Origin: Halorubrum rutilum
GTDB lineage: Archaea; Halobacteriota; Halobacteria; Halobacteriales; Haloferacaceae
Direction: 5' to 3'
Length of the DNA stretch: 64,000 nucleotides
Assembly (NCBI RefSeq): GCF_024494565.1
Contig: NZ_JANHDN010000002.1
Span: 496,001 to 560,000 of the forward strand
Numbering within the stretch: position 1 is the first letter of the stretch; each line of letters starts with the position of its first letter. Under the pieces are notes generated by a model that had not been told where the DNA came from, did not search any database, and saw nothing but the letters and a program-made list of their open reading frames with translations. Positions 25,380-34,952 of this stretch are shown one piece after another. The translations under genes were made by a program, and so were the position numbers.

Positions 25380-26363
25380 ATGCTCGGTATCGAACTCACC
25401 CCCGAACACGACTTGCACCGCCTCGTCGACCTCGGCGTCCGCGCCGAGGCGGCCGGCTACGACGCCGTCTACTCGACGTGTCACTACAACAACCGCGACC
25501 CGTGGGCGTTCCTCTCGCAGCTCGCGACCGCCACGGACTCGGTCCGGGTCGGCCCGGGCGTCGCCAACCCCTACGAGACCCACCCCGTGACGCTCGCCTC
25601 GAAGGTCGCCACCCTCGACGAGCTCTCCGAGGGCCGGGCCGTCTTCGGGCTCGGCCCCGGCGACCCCTCCACGCTCGCGAACCTCGGGCTCGAAGACGAG
25701 CGCGGGCTGCGGCCCGTCTTGGAGGCGTTCAAGACGGCCCAGAGGCTGTGGGCCGGCGAGCGCGTCGACCGCGACGGGACCTTCGACGCCAGCGAGGCGG
25801 GGCTCAACTACGAGCCCCCGCAGGGGGCCGCGATCCCGGTCCACGTCGGCGGCGAGGGGCCGCACATGTGCCGGATGGCCGCGAAACACGCCGACGGCCT
25901 GCTGTACAACGGCTCGCACCCGAAGGACCTCGCGTGGGCCCGCGACCAGGTCGACGACGGCCTCGGCGACCGCCCCGACGAGCGGGGCGAGTTCGACCTC
26001 ATCGCGTACGCCGCCGTCTCGATCGACGAGGACGAGTCGGCGGCCCGCGAGGCCGCCCGCCCGCCCGTCGCGTTCATCGCCGCGGGCGCGGCGCCCCCGG
26101 TGCTGAAGCGCCACGGGATCGACCCGGACGCGGCGAGCGAGATCGGCGAGCGCGTCTCGGCCGGCGAGTTCTCCGCGGCCTTCGAGCTCGTGACTCCCGA
26201 GATGGTCGACGCGTTCTGCATGGCCGGCTCGCCGGCGACCGTCCGCGAGCGCGCGGCCGCCGTCGCCGAGCACGCCGACGGGCTCGTGGTCGGGTCGCCG
26301 CTCGGCCCGGACTTGGAGGACGCCGTCGACCTCGCGGCCGAGGCCGTCGACGGGGTCTTTTAA
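25380..26363 (+). CDS. mer: F420-dependent methylenetetrahydromethanopterin reductase-like luciferase-family enzyme
   Basis: A 327-residue bacterial-luciferase-fold flavin/F420 oxidoreductase. It starts MLGIELTPEHDLHRLVDLGV, with GYDAVYSTCHYNNRDPWAFL and DSVRVGPGVANPYETHPVTL, then GPGDPSTLANLG and HVGGEGPHMCRMAAKHADGL. This is the Mer pattern, the F420H2-dependent reductase of one-carbon metabolism. Haloarchaea are not methanogens, so it presumably serves C1-folate-like chemistry or is a related F420 reductase. It lies 2 nt after cofE, making it a direct user of that cofactor. Confidence 0.88.
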   Translation: MLGIELTPEHDLHRLVDLGVRAEAAGYDAVYSTCHYNNRDPWAFLSQLATATDSVRVGPGVANPYETHPVTLASKVATLDELSEGRAVFGLGPGDPSTLANLGLEDERGLRPVLEAFKTAQRLWAGERVDRDGTFDASEAGLNYEPPQGAAIPVHVGGEGPHMCRMAAKHADGLLYNGSHPKDLAWARDQVDDGLGDRPDERGEFDLIAYAAVSIDEDESAAREAARPPVAFIAAGAAPPVLKRHGIDPDAASEIGERVSAGEFSAAFELVTPEMVDAFCMAGSPATVRERAAAVAEHADGLVVGSPLGPDLEDAVDLAAEAVDGVF

Positions 26364-26456
26364 AATCACCGCGGCGATCTCGCGGTCTGGGAATCGGGAA
26401 TCGCCCGTGAGAACTCGGACCGGAGGTTCATAACCCGGTCCCGCCGAGTCCGGAGC

Positions 26457-28205
26457 ATGTCGATCGATCGAGGACGACGCCCGGGAGTCCGCGGGCGGTA
26501 CGAGGATCTCCTCTGGGGCACGATGGACCGCCTCGGCGTCTCCGAGTCGATAGAGCGGAAGGTCGTGACGGCCGTCGGGATACAGTTCCTCGTCACCGTC
26601 GGGATCTTCCTCGCGCCGTTCCTCCTCTCGGGAGCGCTCGCGTCCGCCGTCTCCGGGGCGCTGTTCCTCGCGGCGATCGTCGCGATCTACAACACCCTGC
26701 TCATCGTGCGCCGGGACTTCGTCGCGCCGCTCACGCGGCTGGAGGCCGGGGCCGACGCGATCGCCGCCGGGGACGTCGGCGGGGCCGGCAGCGGGGCGAC
26801 CGCCGAGACGGCGACGCCGGGCGCCGACCAGTCGGACGAGATCGGCGGCCTCGTGGACTCGTTCGTCGAGGTCGAACGCTACCTCGACACCGTCTCGGCG
26901 CAGGCCGAGGCGCTCGCGGCGCGGGAGTTCGACGATCCGGTCCTCGACGAGGAGGTCCCGGGAGGCTTCGGCGACGCCCTGGACGAGATGGCCGCGAACA
27001 TGGCCGCGTACACGACGGAGCTGGAGTCGGTCGTCAACGCGTTCGGGAACGCGGCCGAGCGCGCGCAGGACGGCGACCTCACGGCGACGATAGACGCCGA
27101 GTCGCTCGCCGCGGACGACGACCGGTACGACGAGCTCGTCGGGAACTACAACCGGCTCGTCGCCACGCTCGGCGAAACGGTCGGCGAGCTCCGCTCGTTC
27201 ACGGGCGACGTCGCGGCGGCGAGCGACGACGTGCGCGCGAGCATGGACGAGGTCGACGACGCGAGCGAGGCGGTGGCGCGGTCCGTCCAGGAGATCTCGG
27301 ACGGCGCGGCCGAGCAGCGGAGCGACCTGGAAGCGGTCTCCGCGGAGATGAACACGCTCTCGGCGACCGTCGAGGAGATCGCGGCCTCCGCGGACGACGC
27401 GGCGACGACCGCCCGGAGCGCCGCGGACCGCGGGCAGGCCGGCCGCGAGGAGAGCGCCGAGGCGATCGCGGAGCTCGAGGCGCTCGAATCGCGGATCGGG
27501 GAGACGGCGACCGCCGTCGAGGACTTCGTCGACCGGATCGGCGAGATCGACGAGATCGCGGCCGTGATCGACGGGATCGCGGAGGAGACGAACCTGCTCG
27601 CGCTGAACGCCTCGATCGAGGCCGCCCGTGCCGACGGCTCCGGCGACGGGTTCGCCGTCGTCGCCGACGAGGTGAAGTCCCTCGCCGAGGAGACCCGGGC
27701 GGAGGCGGCGGCGATCTCGGAGCGCATCGACGAGGTGCAGGAGGCGTCCGCCGACGTGGCCGCCGACGTCGGCGCGATGGAGTCGCAGGTGTCGGAGAGC
27801 GTCGGCGCCGTCGAGTCCACCCTCCGCGAGTTCGAGGAGGTCGTCGAGGACGTGACCGCGGTCGACGAGACGGTTCGGGAGATCAGCGAGGCGACCGACG
27901 ATCAGGCCCGGACGACCCAGGAGGTCGTCGACATGGTCGAGGACGTCGCCGACGTGAGCGGCCGGACCGCGAGCGAGGCCGAGACCGCGGCCGCGGCGGC
28001 GGAGGAGCAGACCGCGAGCGTCTCCGAGGTGACCGACAGGGCGCACGCGCTCGCGGACCGCTCCGACGAGCTGCTCGCGCGGCTCGACGAGTTCGAGGTG
28101 CCGGCGGACGACGGCGAGCTATCGGCGGACGACGGCCGTTCGCCCTCGCCCGCCGTCGAGCCGGGAGCGCGCCTCCGGACGCGGACGAGCTCGACGGACG
28201 ACTGA
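26457..28205 (+). CDS. methyl-accepting chemotaxis transducer (Htr-like), no extracellular domain
   Basis: A 582-residue transducer. Two adjacent helices (residues about 36-55 and 60-82) have almost no loop between them, so no extracellular sensor is present. A HAMP region follows ([18 protein letters not shown]), then a long coiled-coil signalling domain whose tip reads [20 protein letters not shown] and [14 protein letters not shown], the CheA/CheW contact site. Such two-helix transducers sense a membrane or cytoplasmic signal, or pair with a separate receptor such as a rhodopsin; none is next to it. A TTCATAAC box 27 nt upstream is a leaderless promoter. Confidence 0.93.
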   Translation: MSIDRGRRPGVRGRYEDLLWGTMDRLGVSESIERKVVTAVGIQFLVTVGIFLAPFLLSGALASAVSGALFLAAIVAIYNTLLIVRRDFVAPLTRLEAGADAIAAGDVGGAGSGATAETATPGADQSDEIGGLVDSFVEVERYLDTVSAQAEALAAREFDDPVLDEEVPGGFGDALDEMAANMAAYTTELESVVNAFGNAAERAQDGDLTATIDAESLAADDDRYDELVGNYNRLVATLGETVGELRSFTGDVAAASDDVRASMDEVDDASEAVARSVQEISDGAAEQRSDLEAVSAEMNTLSATVEEIAASADDAATTARSAADRGQAGREESAEAIAELEALESRIGETATAVEDFVDRIGEIDEIAAVIDGIAEETNLLALNASIEAARADGSGDGFAVVADEVKSLAEETRAEAAAISERIDEVQEASADVAADVGAMESQVSESVGAVESTLREFEEVVEDVTAVDETVREISEATDDQARTTQEVVDMVEDVADVSGRTASEAETAAAAAEEQTASVSEVTDRAHALADRSDELLARLDEFEVPADDGELSADDGRSPSPAVEPGARLRTRTSSTDD

Positions 28206-28219
28206 GCCCCGGCGGCGGG

Positions 28220-28462
28220 TTACTGATCCGACCGACCGCGACCGCCGAGCGACGGCAGCGTCACGCCGATCTCCTGCAGCAGCGCGCCGACCGCGGCGTA
28301 GCCGAGCACCGACACGGAGGCGACGATCAGGACCTGTCCGACGACGATCAGCAGCGCCGAGAGCGGGTCGCCAGCGCCGAGGATGAGGTCGTTCAGGAAG
28401 ATGTCGACGAAGCGGCCGACGTCGCCGACGACCCGCGAGACGAAGTCGATGAGCGCGAACAT
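28220..28462 (-). CDS. small membrane protein
   Basis: An 80-residue protein, MFALIDFVSRVVGDVGRFVD then LILGAGDPLSALLIVVGQVL and VASVSVLGYAAVGALLQEIG, with an amphipathic N-terminal helix and one or two membrane helices, ending in a basic/polar GRGRSDQ tail. The ATG at 28462 is the family-like start; the longer frame is basic. Many haloarchaea have such a protein, but I cannot name it. It is convergent with the transducer gene. Confidence 0.7.
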   Translation of the reverse strand: MFALIDFVSRVVGDVGRFVDIFLNDLILGAGDPLSALLIVVGQVLIVASVSVLGYAAVGALLQEIGVTLPSLGGRGRSDQ

Positions 28463-28646
28463 GTGACGGGGTTGATCGGCCGGGTACTTGGGTGTTGAGT
28501 TCCCGGCCGTCCCTCTCGCGTCGCGTCCGCGGGCCGCCCGGAGGGGTCGCGACGGGTTCCGCGGCCCGTCGCCGGCGTCGCCGCTCGTCCGCGAGCGGTT
28601 CCGGTAACCGAACGCCTTACACCCGACGGACACGGACGTGCCGGTA

Positions 28647-30518
28647 ATGAACGCGCTGACGGACCTGTTCGCCGAGAACACGCTTCTGTGGGTCCTCACC
28701 GGTGTCCTCGCCTACTCCGCGGTCGCGCTGTGGCTCCGAAACCGCGGGATACTCCCGGAGTCGGTCCGCGTCTCGGGTCCGATACTCACCCTCCGCACGC
28801 TCCGCGGCCGCGAGTTCCTCGATCGGCTCGCGGCCCCGCGGCGGTTCTGGCGCGGCCTCGCGAACCTCGGGCTCGGCGGGGCCCTCGTCGCGATGGTCGG
28901 ATCGTTCTTCCTCATCCTCTCGTCCGCCGCTTCGGCGCTGAACACCGCCCAGCCCTCCGCGATCCAGCAGCCGCAGAACTTCCTCATCATCCCCGGCGTC
29001 AACGACTTCCTCCCGCTGTCGGTCGCGCCCGAGATCGTCGCCGGGCTCGCGGTCGCGATGGTCGTCCACGAGGGGGCACACGGCCTGCTCTGCCGCGTCG
29101 AGGGGATCGACATCGAGTCGATGGGGCTCGTCTTCTTCGCGGTCCTGCCCGTCGGCGCCTTCGTCGAGCCGGACGAGGAGGCGACGCGGGCGGCCTCGCG
29201 CGGCGCCCGAGCGAGGATGTTCGCGGCCGGCGTCACCGCCAACACGCTGCTCACGGTGCTCGTGTTCGCGCTGCTGTTCGGCCCCGTCGTCGGCGCCATC
29301 TCGCCGGCCCCCGGCTACGCCGTCGGCGAGGTGAACCCCGACTCGCCGGCCGACGCGGCCGGGCTCTCGGCGGGCGACCGGATCGTCGAGGTCGGCGGCG
29401 CGCCGGTCGACACGGCCGCCGAGTTCGAGGCCGCGATCGCGGACGCGGGCGACGCGGTGACGGTCACGGCCGCCGACGGCGACGGGGAGCGCGAGGTCAC
29501 GGTCGACCGGCGGCTGCAGGCCGTCGGCTCCGCCGGCGGCAACCCGCTCGGCGTGACGGTCACCGAGGCGCCGCTGACGGTCGCGTCGGTGAACGGCGAT
29601 CGGGTGGCGACCGAGCGCGGCTTCTACGACGCCGTCGGCGACGCGGAGCGCGCGACGGTGTCGGTGCGCCGCGCCGGCGCGGGCGGCGGGGACGCGAACG
29701 CGACGACCGCGGAGATCCCGATCGGCGCCTACGCGCTCGGCGTGCAGGCGGACGGCCCGCTCGACGACGCGGGCGCGGAACCGGGCGAGCCGCTGACCAT
29801 CGTCTCCATCGACGGGGAGCGGACCCGCGACGCAGAGGACCTCTCGGCGGTGCTCGGCGATCGCGACCCCGGCGCGACCGTCGAGGTGATCGCGTACGAC
29901 GGCGGCGACGAGCGGCGGGCGTACGACGTCGAGCTGGCCCCGCATCCGAACCGCGACGGCGGGTTCGTCGGCGTCACGGTGTTCCCCGGCTCCAGCGGGC
30001 TCGCGCTCGACGACTTCGGCGTCTCGCAGTACCCCGCCGGCGCCTACCTCGAACTGCTCGGCGGCGACGGCGGCGAGACCGGGGCCGACGGGGTCGCGAT
30101 CGGCGGGCTGACGGACTCCCCGCTCGGGCTCGTGTTCGTCTCGCTGATCCTCCCGCTCGGCAGCCTGTTCGGGCTCCCGTTCAACTTCGCGGGGTTCACC
30201 GGCGACGTGACCAACTTCTTCGTCGTCGACGGGGCGCTCGGCGCGCTCGGCGGCGGGGTGTTCCTGCTCGCGAACCTCCTCTTCTGGACCGGGTGGATCA
30301 ACATCCAGCTGGCGCTGTTCAACTGCCTCCCGGCGTTCCCGCTCGACGGCGGACGGATCCTCCGGATGGTCGCCGAGGCGGTGATCAGCCGGGTCCCGCT
30401 CTCCGACCGGCACGCCGCCGTCCGGACGATCACCGTCTCGTCCGGGCTCGTCATGCTCGCCGGGCTGATCGCGATGATCTTCGGGAACCAGATCCTCATG
30501 GCGCTCGGGCTGATCTGA
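28647..30518 (+). CDS. site-2 family intramembrane metalloprotease with PDZ domain
   Basis: A 623-residue membrane protease. The zinc motif HEGAH is at residues 141-145 (VVHEGAHGLLC) within a membrane segment; the second active-site motif NCLPAFPLDGGR starts at residue 559. Between them is a PDZ-like domain (GEVNPDSPADAAGLSAGDRI, about residues 215-245) and a second, degenerate PDZ-like segment (AEPGEPLTIVSIDGERTRD). The family cleaves transmembrane substrates to release regulators. The substrate is unknown. The ATG at 28647 is preferred to a GTG nine bases earlier. Confidence 0.92.
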   Translation: MNALTDLFAENTLLWVLTGVLAYSAVALWLRNRGILPESVRVSGPILTLRTLRGREFLDRLAAPRRFWRGLANLGLGGALVAMVGSFFLILSSAASALNTAQPSAIQQPQNFLIIPGVNDFLPLSVAPEIVAGLAVAMVVHEGAHGLLCRVEGIDIESMGLVFFAVLPVGAFVEPDEEATRAASRGARARMFAAGVTANTLLTVLVFALLFGPVVGAISPAPGYAVGEVNPDSPADAAGLSAGDRIVEVGGAPVDTAAEFEAAIADAGDAVTVTAADGDGEREVTVDRRLQAVGSAGGNPLGVTVTEAPLTVASVNGDRVATERGFYDAVGDAERATVSVRRAGAGGGDANATTAEIPIGAYALGVQADGPLDDAGAEPGEPLTIVSIDGERTRDAEDLSAVLGDRDPGATVEVIAYDGGDERRAYDVELAPHPNRDGGFVGVTVFPGSSGLALDDFGVSQYPAGAYLELLGGDGGETGADGVAIGGLTDSPLGLVFVSLILPLGSLFGLPFNFAGFTGDVTNFFVVDGALGALGGGVFLLANLLFWTGWINIQLALFNCLPAFPLDGGRILRMVAEAVISRVPLSDRHAAVRTITVSSGLVMLAGLIAMIFGNQILMALGLI

Positions 30519-30585
30519 GCGAGATGAGTCGTCCCCCCACCGCCGAGAACCGCGGCGCCGATCGCCCGGAGCGCGGGGGAGAGCG

Positions 30586-31143
30586 ATGACGGTCCGCGTT
30601 CGACCGTACGACCCCGCGACCGACGCCGAGGGGCTCTACAGCTGCAAGCTCGCCTTCGAGCGCGGGCTCGGCGAGACCACCGGCGGCGACGCGAAGGCGA
30701 CCGCCTACGAGGCGAAGCTCACCGACGGCTACCGCGAGCGGTGGCTCGCGTGGGTCGACCGGTGCGTCGCGGACGACGAGCGGTGCGTGACGGTCGCGGT
30801 CGACGGTGGCGGCGGGAGCGAGGGCGGCGGCGGAGACGACGACGAGAACGGCGACGACGGCGGCGAGCTCGTCGGCTACGTCTTCGTCCTCCCCGAGCGG
30901 CTCGCGATGGTCTGGGACGCGGCCGTGATCAACGAGCTCTACGTCGCCCCCGACTACCGCGGCACGGGCGTCGCCGACGACCTCCTGGCCGCCGCCGTCG
31001 ACCTCGCGGGCGACCAGTCGCTCCCGCTGGACCGGATCGTGCTCGACGTCGACCCCGCGAACGAGCGCGCCCGGGCCTTTTACGACCGTCACGGCTTCGC
31101 GCCGTGGGGCGAGCTGGTCGCGCGACCGGTCGACCGCGACTGA
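30586..31143 (+). CDS. GNAT family N-acetyltransferase
   Basis: A 185-residue acetyl-CoA-dependent transferase. The acetyl-CoA pyrophosphate-binding loop is LYVAPDYRGTGVADDLLAAA, followed by the family helix and strand VLDVDPANERARAFYDRHGF. An acidic, Gly/Asp/Glu-rich insertion (residues about 72-90, GGGSEGGGGDDDENGDDGG) interrupts the early strands, a halophile feature. The acceptor (a protein N-terminus or a small molecule) is unknown. It lies 67 nt after the protease gene and may be in its transcript. Confidence 0.9.
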   Translation: MTVRVRPYDPATDAEGLYSCKLAFERGLGETTGGDAKATAYEAKLTDGYRERWLAWVDRCVADDERCVTVAVDGGGGSEGGGGDDDENGDDGGELVGYVFVLPERLAMVWDAAVINELYVAPDYRGTGVADDLLAAAVDLAGDQSLPLDRIVLDVDPANERARAFYDRHGFAPWGELVARPVDRD

Positions 31144-31185
31144 GACCGACCCGGAACCGCAGGCCGTGAGAACGCCGGACAGGAG

Positions 31186-31192
31186 TTATATG
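31186..31192 (+). promoter_or_regulatory. TATA box of the UspA gene at 31215
   Basis: TTATATG centred about 26 nt before the ATG at 31215, fitting a leaderless transcript. Confidence 0.5.
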
Positions 31193-31214
31193 CGAGCCGG
31201 CGCGACCGTCGCGT

Positions 31215-31640
31215 ATGAGCTATCTCGTGGCCACCGACGGATCGGCGGAGAGCGACGAGGCCGTGCGGTACGCGGCGCGGCAGGCGGTCGCGTTCTACGA
31301 GACGCTCGAGATCGCCCACGTGCTGACGCCGGACTCGGAGCTCGTCGACGGGACGATCGTCCTCCCCGGCGAGGAGGCCGCGGTCGACGCCGGCCAGAGC
31401 GTCCTCGCCAGCGCCCGGACGATCGCCGAGGAGGCGGTCGGGGACGAGTCGATCGACGTGGAGACGCAGCTGCTCACCGGACGGCCGGCCGACGCGATCG
31501 CTGACTACGCGGCCGACGCCGACGTCGACGCGATCTACGTCGGTCACCGCGGGCTGAGCGAGGAGCGCGAGCAGGTGGTCGGCAGCGTCGCGAAGAGCGT
31601 CGTCGACAAGGCCGACGTGCCCGTGACGGTGATCCGGTAG
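31215..31640 (+). CDS. universal stress protein UspA family
   Basis: A 141-residue UspA protein with the complete ATP-binding signature G-2x-G-9x-G-S (GHRGLSEEREQVVGSVAKSV) and the typical start MSYLVATDGSAESDEAVRYA. It is therefore likely to bind ATP, unlike the members at 7750 and 40172. It is monocistronic, with its own TATA box. Confidence 0.93.
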   Translation: MSYLVATDGSAESDEAVRYAARQAVAFYETLEIAHVLTPDSELVDGTIVLPGEEAAVDAGQSVLASARTIAEEAVGDESIDVETQLLTGRPADAIADYAADADVDAIYVGHRGLSEEREQVVGSVAKSVVDKADVPVTVIR

Positions 31641-31747
31641 GGTGACGTGCCCGAGCGGAGGTCGAACTCGGCGGGGCGCGTCAGAGACGCTGGCAAGCAC
31701 CTCCGTTACCCGGTCTTCAAAAGTGGTTGGACGCGTAAGATGAAGTG

Positions 31748-32620
31748 ATGTCTGAAGACGTACTCGTCACGGCGGACTGGGTCGAAGAGCGACTCGACGC
31801 GTTCCAGGACGACGACTCCGATCACCGGCTCGTCGAGATCAACAACCCGACCGTCACCGACGAGTCGGAGTACACGCCCTACGAGGAGGGCCACATCCCG
31901 GGCGCGCTGAACTTCGAGTGGGACGAGGTGTTCACCGACGAGACGGAGCGCGACATCGTCTCGAAGGAGGACTTCGCGGCCCGGAACGGCGAGGGCGGCA
32001 TCGACGCCGACACGACGGTCGTCGTGTACGGCGGCGGCCGCGTCCCGAACTGGTTCGCGCTGTTCGGCTACTGGATCTACAAGTACTACGGTCACGAGGA
32101 CGTCCGCGTGATCGACGGCGGGAAGGGGTACTGGGTCGAGAACGACTACCCGCTCTCCACCGAGGAGCCCGACTTCACCCCGCGCGAGTACGAGGCCCGC
32201 GGCCCCTTCGAGAGCGTCCGCGCCTACAAGGACGACATCGACAAGGCGATCGAGGAGGGGATCCCGATGGTCGACGTGCGCTCGCCCGAGGAGTTCTCCG
32301 GCGAGGTCATCGCGCCCGAGGGGCTCAACGAGACGGCCCAGCGCGGCGGTCACATCCCCGGCGCGAGCAACGTCCCGATCGGGACCACCCTGAACGAGGA
32401 CGGCACGTTCAAGAGCGCGGACGAGCTCCGCGAGCTGTACGAGGAGGCCGGCGTCGACGGCGACGAGTCGACGATCACCTACTGCCGCGTCGGCGAGCGC
32501 TCGTCGATCGAGTGGTTCCTCCTGCACGAGCTGCTCGGCTACGACGACGTCCGCAACTACGACGGCTCGTGGACCGAGTGGGGCAACCTCGTCGGCGCGC
32601 CGATCGAGACCGGCGAGTAG
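31748..32620 (+). CDS. thiosulfate sulfurtransferase (two-domain rhodanese)
   Basis: A 290-residue tandem rhodanese. The N-terminal domain is inactive-like; the C-terminal domain holds the active-site loop with Cys246 in YCRVGERSS, which carries the persulfide. It transfers sulfur from thiosulfate or 3-mercaptopyruvate to cyanide or thiols, in the cytoplasm. The active loop (CRVGERS) resembles thiosulfate sulfurtransferases more than mercaptopyruvate enzymes. ATG 31748 is preferred over the overlapping GTG three bases upstream. Confidence 0.92.
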   Translation: MSEDVLVTADWVEERLDAFQDDDSDHRLVEINNPTVTDESEYTPYEEGHIPGALNFEWDEVFTDETERDIVSKEDFAARNGEGGIDADTTVVVYGGGRVPNWFALFGYWIYKYYGHEDVRVIDGGKGYWVENDYPLSTEEPDFTPREYEARGPFESVRAYKDDIDKAIEEGIPMVDVRSPEEFSGEVIAPEGLNETAQRGGHIPGASNVPIGTTLNEDGTFKSADELRELYEEAGVDGDESTITYCRVGERSSIEWFLLHELLGYDDVRNYDGSWTEWGNLVGAPIETGE

Positions 32621-32722
32621 GCGACGCTCGGGCGCTGACTGTCCCGCCGCTATTTTCGAACCGCTCCGATCGACGGCGATCCGTCTGACCGCCGCCGCGC
32701 CGGGACCGTCGCCGACAGGCCC

Positions 32723-34468
32723 ATGTCCCGAGAGCCCGAAGCGACGGTGAGTATGGACGCGGGCGCGGACGACGACTCGACGGCCCTCCCGACGGTCCCG
32801 GACCGGGACGCGATCCGGTCGCTCGCTGGGTCGCCGGCCGAGGCCGGGACCGTCGTCTGGCACCGCGAGGACCTGCGGATCGCGGATAACCCCGCGCTCG
32901 CGGCGGCGGCTGACTCGGCGGCCGCGAAGGCGGGAACCGACCCGACCGTCCTCCCCCTGTTCGTCTTCGATCCGGCCTTCTACGGCGACCGCGGGACGGC
33001 CTGCGACGCCCGGATCGCGTTCCTCCACGACTGCCTTCGCGACCTCGACCGGCAGTATCGCGACGTGGGCGCACCGGGCCTGACGTACGCCCACGGCGAC
33101 CCGATCGAGGTGCTCGCCCGCTTCGCCGACGCCGGGTGGGACATCGTCGCGACGCGGAGCGTGACCGGCCGGTACGGGCTCCGCCGCGACGAGCGCGCGG
33201 CCGAGGAGGTCGGCGTTCGATTCGTCGACGGGGACGGGCTTGTCCGGGACGCCGACCGCCCGCGCCGGGAGTGGAAGGCGGCGATCGAGTCGTGGCTGGC
33301 CGCGGACCCGTTCGACTGGGACCCCCGACGCGTCGCGGTCGAGCGGATCGCGGCGGATCCCGGGTCGGACGCGAACGTGGACCGAGGTCGCGGCGGCGCG
33401 TTCGCCCCGACGCCCGAGTCGGTCGCGGCCGCCTACGACGTGACCCCCGAGAAGTCGATGATCCCGGAGGGCGGCCGGGCGGCGGGGCGCGACCGGCTGG
33501 AGTCGTTCGTCGCGCGGATCGGCGACTACCCCGGGAACGTCTCCTCGCCGGTCGACGCCCGCGAGGGGACGAGCGGCCTCTCGCCGTACCTCCGGTTCGG
33601 CTGCCTCTCGCTCCGGGAGGTGCACCGGTACGTGACCGAGCACGCGCCGGACGGTCGCGGCAGGTCGATGTTCGTCTCCCGCCTGTTCTGGAACCGTCAC
33701 TACCGGCAGAAGCTGGTCGACTGGCCGGGGTGGCTCGACCGCGCCGTCAACCCCGTCTACGAGGGGTTCAACCGCGACCGCCACGACCCGGAGCTCGTCG
33801 CGGCGTGGAAGGCGGGCGAGACGGGGTTCCCGATGGTCGACGCGAGCATGCGCTGTCTCCGCGAGACCGGCTGGCTCAACTTCCGGATGCGGGCGCTCTG
33901 CGCGAGCGTCTACTTCCACGTCCTCCAGCAGCCGTGGCGGATCGGCGCAGACCACTTCTACGAGCACCTGATCGACGCCGACGCCGCGATCAACTACACG
34001 CAGTGGCAGTCGCAGTGCGGGCTCGTGGGGCGGCCGGGGCTCCGCCTCTACAACCCGCGCAAGCAGGTCCGCGACCAGGATCCCGACGGCGAGTTCGTCA
34101 CGCGGTGGGTCCCCGAGCTGGGACCGCTCCCGACCGAGCACCTCGACCGCCCCGAGCGCACCCCGCTCGCGGTCCAGGCGGAGTGCGGCGTCGAGATCGG
34201 CGAGGAGTACCCGTACCCCGTCGTCGACTTCGAGGCGGCTCGGGAGGCGTTCGAGCGGCGGTACTACGACGCCCACCCCGCGGCCGCGGCGCGGCTGGCC
34301 GACGAGCCGATCGCCCGCCGCGCCTCGCTCTCGGGCGGGTTCGACGCCGCGCGAGCGATCGCGGAGGAACACGGCACCGCCGCGCCCGAAGCGACCGACG
34401 GCTCGCGCGACCGCGAGGGTGACCGCGGTCGTCAGACCGACCTGTCCGCGTTCGAGGCAGACCGCTAG
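32723..34468 (+). CDS. phr: deoxyribodipyrimidine photolyase (cryptochrome/photolyase family)
   Basis: A 581-residue class I-type photolyase that repairs UV-made cyclobutane dimers with blue light. The photolyase N-terminal Rossmann domain begins GTVVWHREDLRIADNPALAA. The FAD domain shows LSPYLRFGCLSLREVHRYV, SRLFWNRHYRQKLVDW, GFPMVDASMRCLRETGWLNF, the Trp chain region and FYEHLIDADAAINYTQWQSQ. About 40 acidic residues precede the first domain, longer than usual. A second in-frame ATG at 32753 is possible. Confidence 0.9.
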   Translation: MSREPEATVSMDAGADDDSTALPTVPDRDAIRSLAGSPAEAGTVVWHREDLRIADNPALAAAADSAAAKAGTDPTVLPLFVFDPAFYGDRGTACDARIAFLHDCLRDLDRQYRDVGAPGLTYAHGDPIEVLARFADAGWDIVATRSVTGRYGLRRDERAAEEVGVRFVDGDGLVRDADRPRREWKAAIESWLAADPFDWDPRRVAVERIAADPGSDANVDRGRGGAFAPTPESVAAAYDVTPEKSMIPEGGRAAGRDRLESFVARIGDYPGNVSSPVDAREGTSGLSPYLRFGCLSLREVHRYVTEHAPDGRGRSMFVSRLFWNRHYRQKLVDWPGWLDRAVNPVYEGFNRDRHDPELVAAWKAGETGFPMVDASMRCLRETGWLNFRMRALCASVYFHVLQQPWRIGADHFYEHLIDADAAINYTQWQSQCGLVGRPGLRLYNPRKQVRDQDPDGEFVTRWVPELGPLPTEHLDRPERTPLAVQAECGVEIGEEYPYPVVDFEAAREAFERRYYDAHPAAAARLADEPIARRASLSGGFDAARAIAEEHGTAAPEATDGSRDREGDRGRQTDLSAFEADR

Positions 34469-34486
34469 CCGCCGCCGACGGCAAAG

Positions 34487-34494
34487 TTATTTAC
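34487..34494 (+). promoter_or_regulatory. TATA-like box of the gene at 34518
   Basis: TTATTTAC, centred about 28 nt before the ATG at 34518. Confidence 0.45.
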
Positions 34495-34517
34495 GGTCGT
34501 GCGTAGTATTGTGTATT

Positions 34518-34751
34518 ATGAACCAGAACGTCGGCTCGACGGATAGACGCGTCAGAACGGCCCTCGGTGCGGTGCTCGGGGGCCTCTCGTTCGCGACCCT
34601 CGGCGGAGCCGCCCCGCTCCCGGCGCTCGCCGCGCCCGTCTTCGGCGTCGCGTCGCTGCTCATGCTCGGGACCGCCGCGACCGGGACGTGCGCGCTCTAC
34701 TCCCTGTTCGGCGTCGACACGTGCCCGGCGTCAGCGGGCGGGTCCCGGTAG
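34518..34751 (+). CDS. small membrane protein, DUF2892-like
   Basis: A 77-residue protein of the DUF2892/YgaP transmembrane type: MNQNVGSTDRRVRTALGAVL, then two hydrophobic stretches (LPALAAPVFGVASLLMLGTA, TGTCALYSLFGVDTCP). The start NQNVGSTDRRVR is typical of the family; the LYSLFGVDTCP ending carries two cysteines. In bacteria the family is often fused to rhodanese domains; here a rhodanese gene lies 2 kb upstream but not adjacent. Function unknown. Confidence 0.85.
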   Translation: MNQNVGSTDRRVRTALGAVLGGLSFATLGGAAPLPALAAPVFGVASLLMLGTAATGTCALYSLFGVDTCPASAGGSR

Positions 34752-34952
34752 GCCCCCTTCCGGATCGGTTACCGCCGCGAAGCGGACCGAGACGACCGTT
34801 CTCGACGGGTTTCGAGACCGCCGCCGACGGTAGCCTCAAGTGTGGCTGGTCGTAACGTCTCACATGAGACCCCGACGCAGACCCGTCGTCGATGCGGCCG
34901 TGCCCGACGGACACCCAGTCGACCGGACTCCCGCCGACCGAGGTGACCGCGC

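Noticed and set aside
25089..28046. 985-codon minus-strand frame across cofE, mer and the transducer
   Set aside because: It crosses three well-supported plus-strand genes and has an Arg/Gly/Asp-rich shadow composition.
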